Below, piece by piece: positions 46,101 to 59,100 of a stretch of 64,000 nt of DNA. The notes under the pieces were generated by a model. It searched no databases, was not told the origin of the DNA, and saw only the letters and a program-made list of their open reading frames with translations. The DNA is from Gymnopilus junonius (lineage: Eukaryota; Basidiomycota; Agaricomycetes; Agaricales; Galerinaceae): assembly GCA_015501075.1 (NCBI GenBank), contig JADNYJ010000016.1, positions 186,001-250,000 of the forward strand, written 5' to 3'. The first letter of the stretch is position 1, and every line of letters starts with the position of its first letter. The position numbers and the translations under genes were made by a program.

Positions 46101-48671
46101 AAGGAGCTACGGCGCGTACATAGGTGCATGTGCAGATGAACAGCAGAATGACAAGCAATAACGATTGAAAATTAAAAAGAGCTGACTGGGGCGTGTGATA
46201 CCAAAGTCAGATAAGAATTTGCACATATAAAAGGCATACCATTTTCTATTCGCAAAAAAAAAGCTTAAGGTGAGGCAGAGGAGCTCGTGTTTGTAGATGC
46301 TAACGAGCATGCACACTGAACACGTCGGTGACATGGCTGATCATGTGGCGTGAGAACAGTGTTCTATTTTCGGAGAATGAAATTGCGTTCCGTCCTTGGA
46401 CTGAACTCTCCAGACATCCTTCAGACTCAATTGGCGCTTCGCCTCAGGTCAACTCCTTGGAAAGGCGTCAAAAAAGAAGCAAGAAGGCCCCGATGCGCCC
46501 TTCCGATTTCTTGTACCTTGCTTCTTTCTGCCAAGCTTCAAAGGATCTCCAGAGATCTTCCAACGCGTGGTCGAAGATCGAAAGCGCGTCAAAAACATAT
46601 GGCCGACGTGCTCGAAGGAATCCACCATCTGGTTCGCAATGTTTCTACCTAACATCATAATGGGCTCAACCTATCCGTGGATAAATAATCGCTTACCATC
46701 GTAAATGCTAATGTCTGTCAACAATGCTCCTTCAAACGCAATTTTAAACCTCCTTCAAGTAATCCGTTCCCGCCGTCTCACCCAACTTTCTCCTTGTGCT
46801 CATAGATCTTGGCACACGACCGCCCTTCGTTCATTTCCGCTTTATCCGCCCAAGTCTTTGGCACATTTAGCCGGGTGAAACGCTCCTATTTGCCACGCTA
46901 AGTTTTTATTATCTCTTGTCGTTACCTAAGGTATTTGTGGAAGTCATGCTCTGGATTTCTTGTCTGGTTGACGTAGATTACAGTGGCATTGGCTCTCTGG
47001 AGTAGAGTTTCTAATCAAGGTCCAAATATTTCAACTGGGCGGTCGTCATCTTTATTCTTCTCCTAGCCATATGCGACGGTATTTAGGAATCCGCTCCGAA
47101 GTTCGAACGTCTACGTCCCACTTCCGTATTCCATATCAAAACGCATCCACAACCATATTCGACTTTTATTGCAGTCTAGGTACAAACTCAAGATCCACCG
47201 ATATCTGCCCTATCTCAACTCGAAACATGCAGACTTCACCATATTTCTCTATTTTGTATGTCAGGTCGGGTCGGTTCTTCCCGGAAGCCCAGAGGAGCTG
47301 ATTAGAATGAGCCATGTGTTTGCAGTCCCATGTTAGCTCATTCAACATGTGTATGGCTTACAACAGACCGCTCAAAGACCTTTTCTCACCCGTCAGCCCT
47401 ACTTACTTCCGACGTCTGTCCAATTTGTTTACATTGACATTGCATTGTTACATCTGCCCACTGCCCAGCCATGTTTTTCAATCAGGACGGTGATTAACCT
47501 ACAAGGCGTTGTCTATGCAGCTCTAAGTTCTCATGTACGACACGTCCCGGAAGTCCCATGATGATTTTCAGTTCGGTATGTCTTTCGGACATTACATCGA
47601 ACTCAGCAAGAATGTCTTCCTCATCTTGCATATCGACACAAGTACCGTGAAGCAAGGCGCTGAACCCAGTTCTACGGTAGGCGTTTCCAGGCTTCCTGAA
47701 CCAATCCTTTGAAGCGTTCTCTTGTTCTCACAGGCTGCTCTATCATCCCAGCCCTCGGCCAAGCGGTGTACCACAGAGTACACTCCACGCTTGCCAGCAC
47801 TGCTTTCTGCCGTTTAGACTTCGGAGATATATTGGAGCTGTTTGTCTCTGTTTGATTTATCCGGTAGTGCGCCAAAGTTTTCTAACTTAACCTTAGTTGT
47901 CGCGCGCCATGTGCTTTGCTAGTCGTGTGCAAATGGACCCGCCTCAGAAGGAATAGCTTTACTCGTGATATCGTTATTATTGGTATGCAAAGTTATTCAT
48001 ACACGTTGGTTACTCACTTTTTCCTTGCGACTTATCGCAATTGCTCCAATTGTACCAGAACTATTCCTTTCTGACCAGATAGTCAAGTCCCATACGTATC
48101 ACACACAAAGTTTAACGTTCTTCAGTACCAGTGTAGCCTCTGTCAAACTGCTAACTGTTATTCCCCTCGGAGACATGGTGCTAACCTATGGGATTTCATA
48201 ATCTCCGCAAAACGCTGGGTACCAAAATCTCTGGGCTATCTGCAGATTGCATGCTACATAACGTGCTTTCATGGGAGAAGCTCTTGGTGTTGCAGTCCAA
48301 ATATGAAATACTCCCGATAAAAGAGTATAGGCTCCCGATGCAGGTGCATTGTGATCGGACGACTGGGAGTTGTCCATGAGTAGTGATGGCACCGAATGGG
48401 AATCGCCCGCGAGGTGACGGAAGATACTAGAGCAATTAAGTAGGTCAATCTGGGGGAGCCACACTTGTCTTGCCTATTCGGTGGTTCCTGAAGGCGTGGA
48501 AGCTCCCAATCGACGAAATTAAATATAGAGATCTGGATCCCAATTCGCTGTCACTTCCTGACATTGTTGTGCGTTCTTATCTGTGGTTCCACATGTCGCA
48601 ATTCACGAATTCATACAAGTAGCTGGCACTCGAAGAAGAGCACCAAGCTTCCTCTGCTTCAGCTTTTCATC
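43126..48671. other. Long gene-poor stretch between SMC2 and the OPT gene
   Basis: About 5.5 kb without a gene I can support. It holds a CT microsatellite (43981-43996) and scattered 60-110-codon frames on both strands. A plus-strand open stretch at about 45625-45795 (includes IDYGRYPEHSGFYQDALAQE) has no start, domain or clear splice partners. The minus frames at 46449-46658 and 47592-47875 are likewise unassigned. No tRNA or rRNA was recognised. Confidence 0.4.
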
Positions 48672-51600
48672 ATGTCTTTTCCTCAAGACACCAAGCATGA
48701 AAGCGCATCCGACGTCGAGAAAGGCGGCGAGCTAGGCGAGTTTTTGATTGGGCGCCTCTCTCCTCTGATAATTATTAACAACTTAAATAGCCGACATCGC
48801 GGCGCTTGCCCTGCCCGAGTTCGATGACCCCAACATCGATAAGGAAGAAGCGATAGCTGGAGTCTTAGGTACAAGGTTTCTTTCAATTATCTTTGGCTTT
48901 TTTCTTACTCTCTTTCAGAGGACGACTCCCCATACCCCGAGGTGCGGTCTGCTGTCGCCAACACGGACGATCCTTCCATTCCGGCAGCATCCTTCCGTAC
49001 TTGGGTCCTTGGTTTGTTCTGGGCTATTATCATCCCGGTAAGTTACCGAAAAGAAAGTTTGTTCAACTGTGCCATTTGACCTCTTTCATTCCTATAGGGT
49101 CTTAACCAGTTCTTCTTCTTCCGTTACCCATCCGTCACAGTCAGCGGGGTAAGCCAATACGATAAGACCCTCATATAAATTGTATTTGCTGACGTGCAAT
49201 TTAGTTCGTTGCCCAACTCTTGATCTTCCCAATGGGAAGAGCTTGGGCTCGCTTTGTTCCTAATGTCAAGATTTTTGGCCTCGAGATTAATCCCGGCCCA
49301 TTCACGATCAAAGAGCATGTCTTGGCAACAATTATGGCGACTGTTGGCTCTGGTAGCGCATATGCAACCGATATCGTTGCTGTCCAAAGGGTGTACTATA
49401 ACCAGACCTACAACTTCTCGTGTAAGCTTCTCGTTTAACCTACGTCCTCTGCTTATCAGCTCACAAAAATCGCCAGACCAATGGTTCGTTGTTATGTCCA
49501 CCCAGCTTATCGGTTTTTCCATTGGAGGTATTGCTCGACGCTTCTTGGTGCAGCCCCCGTCAATGAGTAAGTTTTTTGCGGAAGCAAGCAGGCACTCCTT
49601 ACTGAGCTTATTTTGTTAAGTCTGGCCTGCAAACCTGGTGTCCTGCGCCCTTTTCAACACGCTTCATGCGCAGTCCTACGCCGGTATTGGAAACCGTGGC
49701 GGTATGAGCCGAGAACGTTTCTTCTTCTACGCCTTTGCATGCGCTACCGTCTGGTATCTCTTACCCGGATACCTATTCCAAGCCCTCAGCTACTTCTCAT
49801 GGGTATGCTGGATTGCACCCAACAACGTTCCTCTCAACGAGATGTTCGGTTATGTCCACGGCATGGGTATGAGTCTTATCACCTTCGACTGGGCCCAGGT
49901 AAATTATTCACAGTAATGCGAAAAGTAGTGCTCTGACAGCCATTTTCTTTCTAGATTGCATACATCGGTTCCCCTCTTGCGACACCCTGGTGGGCCGAGG
50001 CTAATATCCTCTTTGGATTCGTGGCCTTCTTCTGTAAGTTTCCAAATATCTACTCATGATGGTTGTTGGACCTATTGTTATCTGTTTTAGGGGTTCTCAC
50101 ACCTGCCCTCCACGTAAGCCGTCTTACTAAGGCGAAGGTTCAACGAGCGCTGACAGTTGTTTATCCTCTTTAGTACACAAACACCTGGTATGGCAAATTC
50201 ATGCCGATCTCCTCTCGTACCTCATACGACAACACTGGAGCTGGCTACAATGTTACTCGAATCCTTAACGCCGATGCTACCTTCAACGAGGAGCAGTACG
50301 TGGCTTATAGTCCTCTGTACCTGTCCACCACCTTTGCTATCGCCTATGGACTTTCATTTGCTTCGATCACGGCAACCCTCACCCATGCCCTCCTCTACTT
50401 CCGCAAGCAGATCTGGACTCAGTCTCGCCGTGCCATGCATGAGCAACCAGATATTCATGCTCGCTTGATGGCTCGTTATCCTCAGGTCCCCGAGTGGTGG
50501 TATGCCACCATTTTCTGTGGGTATCTTATGCTCCGCCAAATTAATTAGACGCTGCGACTAAGACCATTTCATTTTACAGTGACCATGTTTGCGTTCGGTG
50601 TTATTGCAATTGAGGTCTGGGATACCAAATTCCCTGTCCAGTTTTTCATCCTTGCCCTGGTTATCTGTATGTGTTTGGATCATGTGTTTTATATATACAC
50701 TAATTTTTCTTTTCTAGCCTTCGTCTATGTCATCCCCATCGGAATGATTCAGGCAATCACTAACCAGCAAGTCGGTCTTAATGTTATTACCGAGCTGATC
50801 ATTGGCTACGCTCTTCCTGGACGCCCAGTTGCCATGATGATGTTCAAGACGTGGGGCTACATTACTATGGCTCAGGCGTTAACCTTCACTTCAGACTTCA
50901 AGCTCGGCCACTACATGAAAGTTCCCCCTAGGTGCACCTCATTCTTAACGGCCTTTGAACACGCTCTTACACTCTTACATTTTACACAGGGCTATGTTTT
51001 GGAGTCAGGTCGTTGCTACAGTCGTTGCAGGCACAGTTCAACTTGGTGTTCAAGCCTGGATGTTCACCAACATTCCTGATATGTGCTCTCCTACTCAGAA
51101 GGACGGCTTTATTTGTCCATCGACTGAGGTGTTCGGAACTGCCAGTATCATTTGGGGAGTTATTGGTCCTGCCCGCCAATTCTCCAAAGGGCAGATTTAT
51201 TATGGTATGTTCCTCTAATTATAAGCTTCTGCGTGTGTAATCATTTTTTTCTATTAGCGCTTACCTTCTTCTTCCTCATTGGCGTACTTTGCCCTCTTGT
51301 TGCGTATCTCATTAGTTTGAAATGGCCCAACAGCTGGCTCCGCTACGTCAACTTCCCCGTCATCTTCAATGGAACTGGCGCTATCCCCCCTGCCAGCGCT
51401 GTCAACTATATTCCTTGGGCCATTGTCGGTTTCATTTTCCAGTATGTCCTCCGAAGGCGCCACTTCTCCTGGTGGACCAAGTACAACTATGTACTTTCTG
51501 CTGCGCTCGATTCGGGTGTAGCAGTCAGCGCTGTGCTGATTTTCTTTATTCTGCAATATCCAAAGAACGGCACCATTGGTCTGCACACCGTGCAGGTTTG

Positions 51601-51826
51601 GTGGGGTAACACGTCAGTCTATTTTGCTTCTTTTTTTTCGTTTTTTTGAAAATTCCTCGTGACTTATTTCCGCCTTTCCAGCGTACCATTTAACACTGCT
51701 GATGCGTTAGGAACAACTCTGCTCACCCCTGATCCAAATATTGGCTTTTTCGGGTTCGTTTTTTCACCTTTTTGGATTCTCAAAACATGCTCAGACTTTT
51801 CTTGTAGCCCGTCCGTCTGGTCTTAA
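48672..51826 (+). CDS. OPT-family oligopeptide transporter
   Basis: About fourteen exons encode roughly 780 residues. OPT proteins import small peptides (or metal chelates) with protons across the plasma membrane. Family blocks are seen in order: [16 protein letters not shown] (49090), [11 protein letters not shown] (NPG motif, 49289), [16 protein letters not shown] (49540, spliced), [19 protein letters not shown] (49775), [20 protein letters not shown] (49962), [37 protein letters not shown] (50810) and [18 protein letters not shown] (51340). The final exon gives GPSVWS and TAA at 51824. No frame break was found. It sits 17 kb from the RiPP-like cluster with SMC2 between, so a link with that cluster is unlikely. 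Confidence 0.93.
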
Positions 51827-52240
51827 TTAGACAGTATCATGATTATAATGTTATCTGCGCAATGGCTTGTATGTTAGACACCTTGTTAATTCAGGGGTGG
51901 ATCTACTTGTATAATTAGTATTACGCATATAAATCTTTTCATTGAAGTATCTACATATTCTTGACTATCCTGAGTATTCTAGAGCACGTGAGAATAAGTT
52001 AAATGAATTATTTGCATTACTGCAAAGGAACCTGAGAACCTGAGCATCGATACCATGGAGTCAGAAACCTTGCAGGAACCCAAGGTTATCTTCTTGAGTC
52101 TGTTAATCATTAATTGACCTTTTGGTTCCGGAATAACGCAATGACCTTAGCGACGGCCATCACCTCAGTTTGCTTAGTCATCAATCGAGGTCATGATGGG
52201 CCCGCAACGAATTGGTTTTCTTTCGAGTTGACCTCGCACC
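51827..52240. other. Gap after the OPT gene
   Basis: AT-rich 3' UTR and intergenic sequence. The start of the next gene may lie in its last part but could not be fixed. Confidence 0.35.
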
Positions 52241-53446
52241 CTCACCAGCTCCCCATATACATCCGTCTGCTGGCCAGCGGATTATCTGACACTGACTTTT
52301 CTTTGCTTGACTTAATCTACACTGACGACTACAACGACTTTACGCTCATTCCGATACCCCCTACCTTTCTATACCCTCTGGGTGATTACTGTTTAGTGGC
52401 CTGGCCTTTCCGAGAACAATGGTTTTTAATCTGAAAGCTCGAAGTACGTGTCTTGTGGATTATTATAGTGAAAATCTTAGCTTTGGTACTGATTGCTTGC
52501 TGATTGCTGTGCTTGAATAGACCCGGCTTTTCCTATTTCGCTGGGATTGTTGGCCTGCTCGTATTTACCTACTGCGAGTGCTGCTTTGAGTTGGGCAATT
52601 TGTACGAAGGATCAGTGAGTTTTACTCCTTAATTATTATGTTTGATGCTGTTCTTTTATCTTTATTTCTGTCGCAAAAACCATCGACTTTTGATTACACT
52701 TTCATCTGCTGCTTCATCTTCTTTGAATCTGCTGTTCTCTGTGATGTGAATATGTATCTGACGGACATCTACCAAGGGATGGCAAGCAAGTATGCCGAGA
52801 CAGAGTCAGCAAGGGCGCCAGAATTACGATGGCCATTGCTTGTTGTGAGTCTCAATAGGTCGCTCTTGTAACTAGGACCCTTGGTACTGATGGATGCTTG
52901 CAGTGTTCGTCCTGGTTTTGCTGGCTACATTGTCAGTTTGCATCATACGACATCGACGTGCCACTGCTGTCTCTGAGAGTGAATACAACGTGGAAGCCAG
53001 TCAGGTTGACGGGCCGCCAACTATCATCGCCACCTCATACGACCCGAACTCTAGACGTGCCTCGCCTGTATATAGCGCCAAGGATGATGGGCGCCTGAGC
53101 GCCCAGCCACAGATGACTGGCCCCATGTTTCCTGCTGCAGTCCACCAGTACAACGGCAGCCAAGCAAACTATACTGCTCCTGTGTCGCAGGCTGCATTTG
53201 CCAATCAGCCTTATCCATTCCCAGGCTACTCACCTGTGCGTCCATTCTTGTCTCATGGCGTATGTTAATATTTCTGATAATTTGGCTGTACAGGGCATGG
53301 GTCCTTCGGCACCAAAGACAGCTTTCGTGAATGGGTCGTTTCCTAGGCCTGCACTGGCAGGTGATCGGCTCAAGGACAGAATCAAAGAGCGACCAGCATC
53401 CGTATCATCGCTTACGCCTACTCTCCCAGAGTACCAGCCTAGGTAG
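52241..53446 (+). CDS. Unknown membrane protein with Pro/Tyr-rich tail
   Basis: I do not recognise the family. Exon-like blocks on the plus strand are DFSLLDLIYTDDYNDFTL (about 52295), GFSYFAGIVGLLVFTYCE (about 52527), MYLTDIYQGMASKYAET (about 52750), a membrane helix followed by positive charges (VFVLVLLATLSVCIIRHRRA, about 52906) and a hydrophilic tail to 53446 containing ANQPYPFPGYSP and KDRIKERPASVSSL. The helix followed by RHRR suggests the tail is cytoplasmic. The start and 5' exons are uncertain, and 52241 is only where coding-like sequence begins. An intron at about 53233-53294 joins the last two exons. The 3' end is duplicated at 55395-55920. Confidence 0.5.
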
Positions 53447-53589
53447 CACTATCGGAGATTTAGGTATGCCGTCCACGGCCGTTCGAGGCAGAACTGGACA
53501 GCATTGGGTCTGAAGTTTAGTGTCCCGATCCTTCCGTTCAAGTTGTACTTGAATTAGTTGGATTGAAATAAATAAATAAAATATAATGA

Positions 53590-55110
53590 TATTCTTGTGG
53601 ATTTCTCACAAGTTGTGCTACTTCAGTTACTTATTACACTGCACTTCTTGGGTTGAACGTTGAACCTTCAAGTTGGCCCATTTCGAGAGTCCAGTTGACG
53701 TCACACCCAATGTTCAGCCAACGTTAAGCATCGAATCAACGTCGTTCTATTTTCATCATCACTTTTATCATTGCCTTCTCATGTCTACCATCCGCAACGG
53801 CCCAATTTCGACCACATCCAAGTACGCAAATATCGAGGGCATTCCTGAGCTTAGCTCTCCAGCCTTGGAACACAAGTAGGCCTGGCCTCCATCATTGCGT
53901 ACATCTCATCCGACATGAACACCGATGAGAAGAACGAGCGACAAGAAATATTCCGACACAAAGGCTGCTTTTGTAACAAACTAGAAGGGGTATTTTCTAC
54001 AGGCTACTCTTTAGTAATTGTTGTACGTAAGGATAAACGCTCAAAATATGAGGTGGTACTTAAGAGACTTATCCAAATGTCGGCGTTGTTCCTAGCACCT
54101 TTGTACTCAATTTGGTTCCAGTCTGGTTCCTCTTTAGTCAACGTCACTTTCATTTTTCGCCAGTTAGGAGTGATCTGCGCTACATAATAAAGTTGGATTT
54201 TTTGCTATGACTTGCTCGAAAAGGACGCTCAAGTCAATGATTTAATGTCGTCAAAAGAGAGAACCAAGCGTGGCTAGATCGTGACGAGGAGAGTCCGAGA
54301 CTCTTCAAGGTGAGCGCACTCTTGTACATTGCGCCCAATTTCCAATAATCGGCCCTTTCAGTTTAAAACCCCTTTTTCGGATGCTCAGTATGAGGTGGTT
54401 ATGTTACACCCGCACCACTTTCTGCCACAGGGCAGCGGACTAGTAGCGTGTACTGAACATACTGAACACAGTCCAGCGTTACTGTCTTCCGAGTCCCAAG
54501 TACTATGTTGCCAGTCAAGATCTTTGTGGAAAAACGCAGACAGCGGGTCGGCACGACTTCCAGCCTTGTCCACTTCTCGAGGTCGTAAGCCGGGAGATCC
54601 AGTGAGTTCATCCCTGGTCGTCCTGAATGCGCACACCGTCTTCCGTCGTTTTGCCAGAAATCCTGAGAATATTCTATTTTGCATGGAATACAAGGACCTC
54701 GCTAAGTTGACCATGGATTTGGTCGAACAGATTTATTTCCAGCCTGTGGCCGCAGCAGCGATAGCTAGTCAGTCGGTATCGCAACTCGCTCCCTGCTTCA
54801 TGCAGGAACACCAACTTGGATGTCGATGTAGTTGACAAATTCGGAATGGGCCAAGGTGGTAACAATGAGAGGGCTACCACATAGCAAGTTGTCGATAAGC
54901 ATTCTCGAACCGTAGGAGCACCTGTACTACGTCTGAACCCAATGACTCTCACGACGACGTAATGGAATATGACCAGTATCTAGTGTCTGGTTGCGATGAG
55001 CGCTTTCCTCGTCACATTTTGTGTCCAAAGCTAATATGAGGCATGGCAGATATCACTGATGAAGACGATGGTGGTTTTGATGTTTTCAAGGATTTCGACC
55101 GTGCTCCCGA
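53590..55110 (-). repeat. Dispersed ~1.4-kb repeat, copy 2 (inverted relative to copy 1)
   Basis: The reverse complement aligns with 32390-33680 (landmarks given there). It lies between the unknown membrane-protein gene and the decayed copy of that gene's 3' end, which suggests it inserted between, or helped create, the duplicates. No intact open frame; the 92-168-codon frames are fragments. Confidence 0.7.
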
Positions 55111-55394
55111 TTCCCGACGACTAACCACATCATCATTCTATACTTTTTGATCTTGATGTAGGTGGCTTCAATCCATCCTTGCATTTATTTTGCCCACCCT
55201 CCTCCCTTTCCTGGGGATCACATGAACCACAATGGTTGAGTGACTCACACGTGTAAGAAAGAAGAGGAAAGACGGAAAGGCGGAAGATGAGTAGTGATGT
55301 ACGTCTCGTCCTATGAGAGGCGACAATGACTCTAGAGAATGGGCTGCCTGTACGTGTGGAAGGAAATCCTTTTGCTGAATTAATCGTCACATAC

Positions 55395-55920
55395 CCAAAC
55401 TCTAGACGGGTCTCTATAGCGCCAAGGACATCGGTCGCCTGAGTGCACAACCATAGATGACTGGTCCCGTGTATCCTGCCGTAGGCAGTGCGCCTGGACC
55501 AGGACAACGGCAGTCAAGCACTCGTTCGCAGGTTATTCACCTGTGAACTTGGTCCATTCTTATCTAGCCATGACGTATGTTGATGATTGACTGCACAGGG
55601 CATGGTTCTGCGGCACCAAATCTGAAAGATAGTTTTCGTTCCCTAGGTCTGCACTGAGGTAAACGACTCAAGGATAGGAGCCTGAAACCCTTTTTACCCC
55701 TTTTTAAAAAGCATTTTTGCTCCTGCCTCAGCTTTGGCGAATCAAAGGTAGTTTTCCCGCATTATCGGAGGTTTAGGTATGCCGTCCACGGCTGTTCATA
55801 GCAGAACTGGACAGCATTGAGTCTAAAGTTTAGTGTCCGATCCTTCCGTTCGAGTTGCACTTGAAACAGTTAGATTGAAATAAATAAATACTTATGATGA
55901 GTTCCTGACGTATCGCACTG
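55395..55920 (+). pseudogene. Decayed duplicate of the 3' end of the membrane-protein gene
   Basis: The bases match 53040-53580: CTCTAGACG...TATAGCGCCAAGGA, then CAGATGACTGG (here TAGATGACTGG, creating a stop), ACAACGGCAG, GGGCATG, and the 3' UTR block GTATGCCGTCCACGGC...GAACTGGACAGCATT...GATTGAAATAAATAAATA. Several deletions and an insertion near 55690-55750 interrupt it. No upstream exons are present. Confidence 0.8.
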
Positions 55921-56183
55921 CTTGGGTTATTACACCGCAGACCTTGGTGCAGTGTACAGCGGCAACGAAGACTATAAATTTATAAAGGCACGTACGTAGC
56001 CTAGCCTTCTTTTGTCGTCAAAGCTTATTGAAGAACTGTTGTGCTCCGTAGAGGATCGACAATTCAAGGACAATTGTCCCTCAGGGCGAGCGGGAATTGC
56101 CGGACCCCCTGATCTTGTGGTCGTTAACGACTCTTTGGACTGTCCGTTGCTGTTCGTTGCCCACATCCCCGTCGTTCAACTCG

Positions 56184-59100
56184 ATGCCCAGCATATTTTC
56201 CCGTTCCCGTACAAATTCGACGCCAAACAAGAAGAATTTAGACGAGAACAGCGGATTTAGCGCATTTGACGAGTTCGGAAGGGTCTCCAGTCGACTCTCA
56301 AACCGTGGTGGCACCACTGGCTCCCTGTCTTCAGTGAAGAACAAGAAGAAGGACCAAAAACGTTCAAAGACTCTTCCTTCCCCCAGGATGAGCCCAGGCA
56401 AGTCCAGGACTCACCTTTCCCAGACGGCGCCTTCTTCCCTCTGAACCTCGAAAAACCGCGAGATGAGACCGGTGCCACGGATGCTCTCAAGGAGCACGAT
56501 TATGGCTACCTCTCCTACCAGAGGCACGTTGTTTTGGGTCTTGAGCAGGTGGAACACTTGGTAGAAGTCGTGTCGGAGGAACTAGAGACGCGGGGCGGCA
56601 TTACTACTCCATTCATTTTTTCTACGACCGCGCTGGATATTTCGTCGTCCGCAATCAAGAGATTAATTCGAAGCTTCCTCAATACCTGTGAGCCCTTCTC
56701 TGGTCAGAAAGCCCAGGAAGCAGAGGCAAAATGGAGAGAAGAGGCGAGATTCGCAGGCCCCCACGAATTGGGAATGTGCCTACGCTGGGGGCTTGCTCGT
56801 GTCATCAGATCCGTTGGTGGCCAAGACGTTCGTGGGCTCGTTTCTTGGGAACACTACGTCGACTTTCGTGACTCAGAAGCAGGTATGTGAATCCTCTCCA
56901 CACCTTGTTGCTTTATATCTCTCTTCACTCCGATCACTATTTTTTATCCTTCCACTTTTGGTTAGGACGAGAATCTGACAGACAAACTTCTCCTCCAGCT
57001 CTCCATTATCCTCCGACCCATTTTGCGACACACTTTTTGCCTGGATTGGTGCCTGCCCTGCAAGTTGTCATCATCAGGCTTCTTTCCCTCCTCGCTCGTT
57101 TAGTTGCCAATTCCACATCTTCCGGACATACGCCTCCTACACTTTCACCACTTTTTGGGCCTCTTTTCTTCGGTCTTGGCCCAGCCACGCTCGCTTTTCA
57201 TCATGCCTATATTCACTACTTACGCGCCGTCAACGCCATGGAACATCTTATCCTGGCGTTCGTTAGATGGCAAGATACACCTCGTGTTGCCTCAGGAAGT
57301 GGTCCGTCAGCAAGTGCGGCCGCCTTAGGTGTACCCATTCGACTCAAAGAATGGATCAAAGGATATCCTTCTATGCTTCCTTTCCTACAGGACAAGGACA
57401 AAAAGCCTCAACCTCGAAGAGGTGCCCGAACTGTCCGTGTTATAAGTGTCCGCAGGAATGTTAGGATGTATTCCCCTGACCTGGTCAAAACTGCCTCCAC
57501 TTGGGCATACAGGCCACCTGGTTCGAATATTTCCAACCCCTTAGCAGGCTCAAAAGAATGGGATAGAATAGCCCCAACAACTCTGAAACTTGCTCCGCGT
57601 TATTCTGAAGGTTACAAGAAGCGAATGAACTTGCCAGCAAATTTCCATCCAGATGTCGCACCGGGTGCCAGTGCTGGACTGAAGCAAAGCCAGTCTGGCT
57701 CGTCATATTTGTCTACCTCTTCATCTACTACTGCTACATCTTTCCTTCCGGAACCAGATCACTTCGGTCTTGGTGGTAGAGAAGGAGAAGATAGATTTAG
57801 AAGTTTGACGGATCTCAAATGGGGTGAATTTGAATCTATGGGATTCAGCGGACTCGGTGACGACAAGAAATTGCAGTTTGATCTGACAGAGACCGCAAGA
57901 ACTGTGAGCCTGTTTTGCTATATATAATATCCTTGAGGGCACAATTTACATATTGATATCATCAGGAACGTGCTGCCAAACGCCAGACACTTTCTTGGAA
58001 CGATTTCTCTTCAGCAGGTTTTACTCGCATGGATGCCCCGCTGAGCGCCACCCTTCAATTTAGCACCCCGCTTGCAAACACGATTTCCACATGGCCTTCT
58101 CAGAGTGCTGAGATCAACAAGAAATTGAAGAAGACCCACAAAGCTTTGCCAGCATTTGGATGGGATACGGAGCCGGTCATTGGAAGTGAGGAAGTAATTG
58201 AGGAACCTTTCCTCGACGTGTTTTGCGACCTTATTTATGGTGGAGGATGGATGGACCTAGAAAGAGGAGAGATGATAGATAGGGACTGTAACTGGGCACT
58301 GGTTTGTTCACTGACGCTTCTCACTCAAATCGAGGCAATTGATGTGACTTTTAGGTTGACTACAAGTCTCTTCCGCCCTCTCGAACGACAACATCGGGAA
58401 TGTCAGATCCTCGAACGTCCACCACTCTCATCTTATTTGAGGAATTTGTTCCACTTGAATACCGCGAACAATTGGCCATCAAGTCTCAAAGTCGACGCCG
58501 GTTGCCATCTCTTTTCTCGACCTCAGGAAAGAAGCAATGGAAGCAAGCAGCAACGCTCAACGGCCGCCCTTACGTTGTGGGGCTCGTTCCTCATAGTCCA
58601 TCTTTCCGTGAAGTCGAATTTGAAGGGCTCCTTCGTGGCACGACGCCCACGAAAGTCTTATCTCTAAATCCGAAGCCATCCGCTCAGCCCGTAAGTCCTG
58701 TTCAAGATCGTCGTCCTCATTTACCTCGAGTGCCAGTGCCAACCACCAGCACCAAGACATCTTCTCAGCCAATGAAACCTTCTGAGCCATCTCTTCCTCC
58801 TCCGTCAAAGAGTGAGGAGATGCATTCAGATTCGACCACGTCTCCGTCCATCAGAAAATCGATCTTCAGACTGCCTGCAACTCCTGGCTCGAACAGGAAG
58901 TCCATGATTCCCGCAGAGTATTCCACTGTCGAGTTCGAAACCAGGATGGCCAGCTATAGTGATGATGAAGCTAACTCTCATTTAGACGAACCAGAGGATC
59001 TGAAGCAGAAGCGTCGAGCATCGAATGCCGATGCCTGGGTGGATATACTGGTTGGTAGCCAGACGCGTCGACTGGGTAGTCAAGATGCGGACTTCAATGA

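Noticed and set aside
48672..51826. OPT transporter as a member of the RiPP-like cluster
   Set aside because: Separated by 17 kb containing the housekeeping gene SMC2 and a gene-poor stretch; no shared feature.
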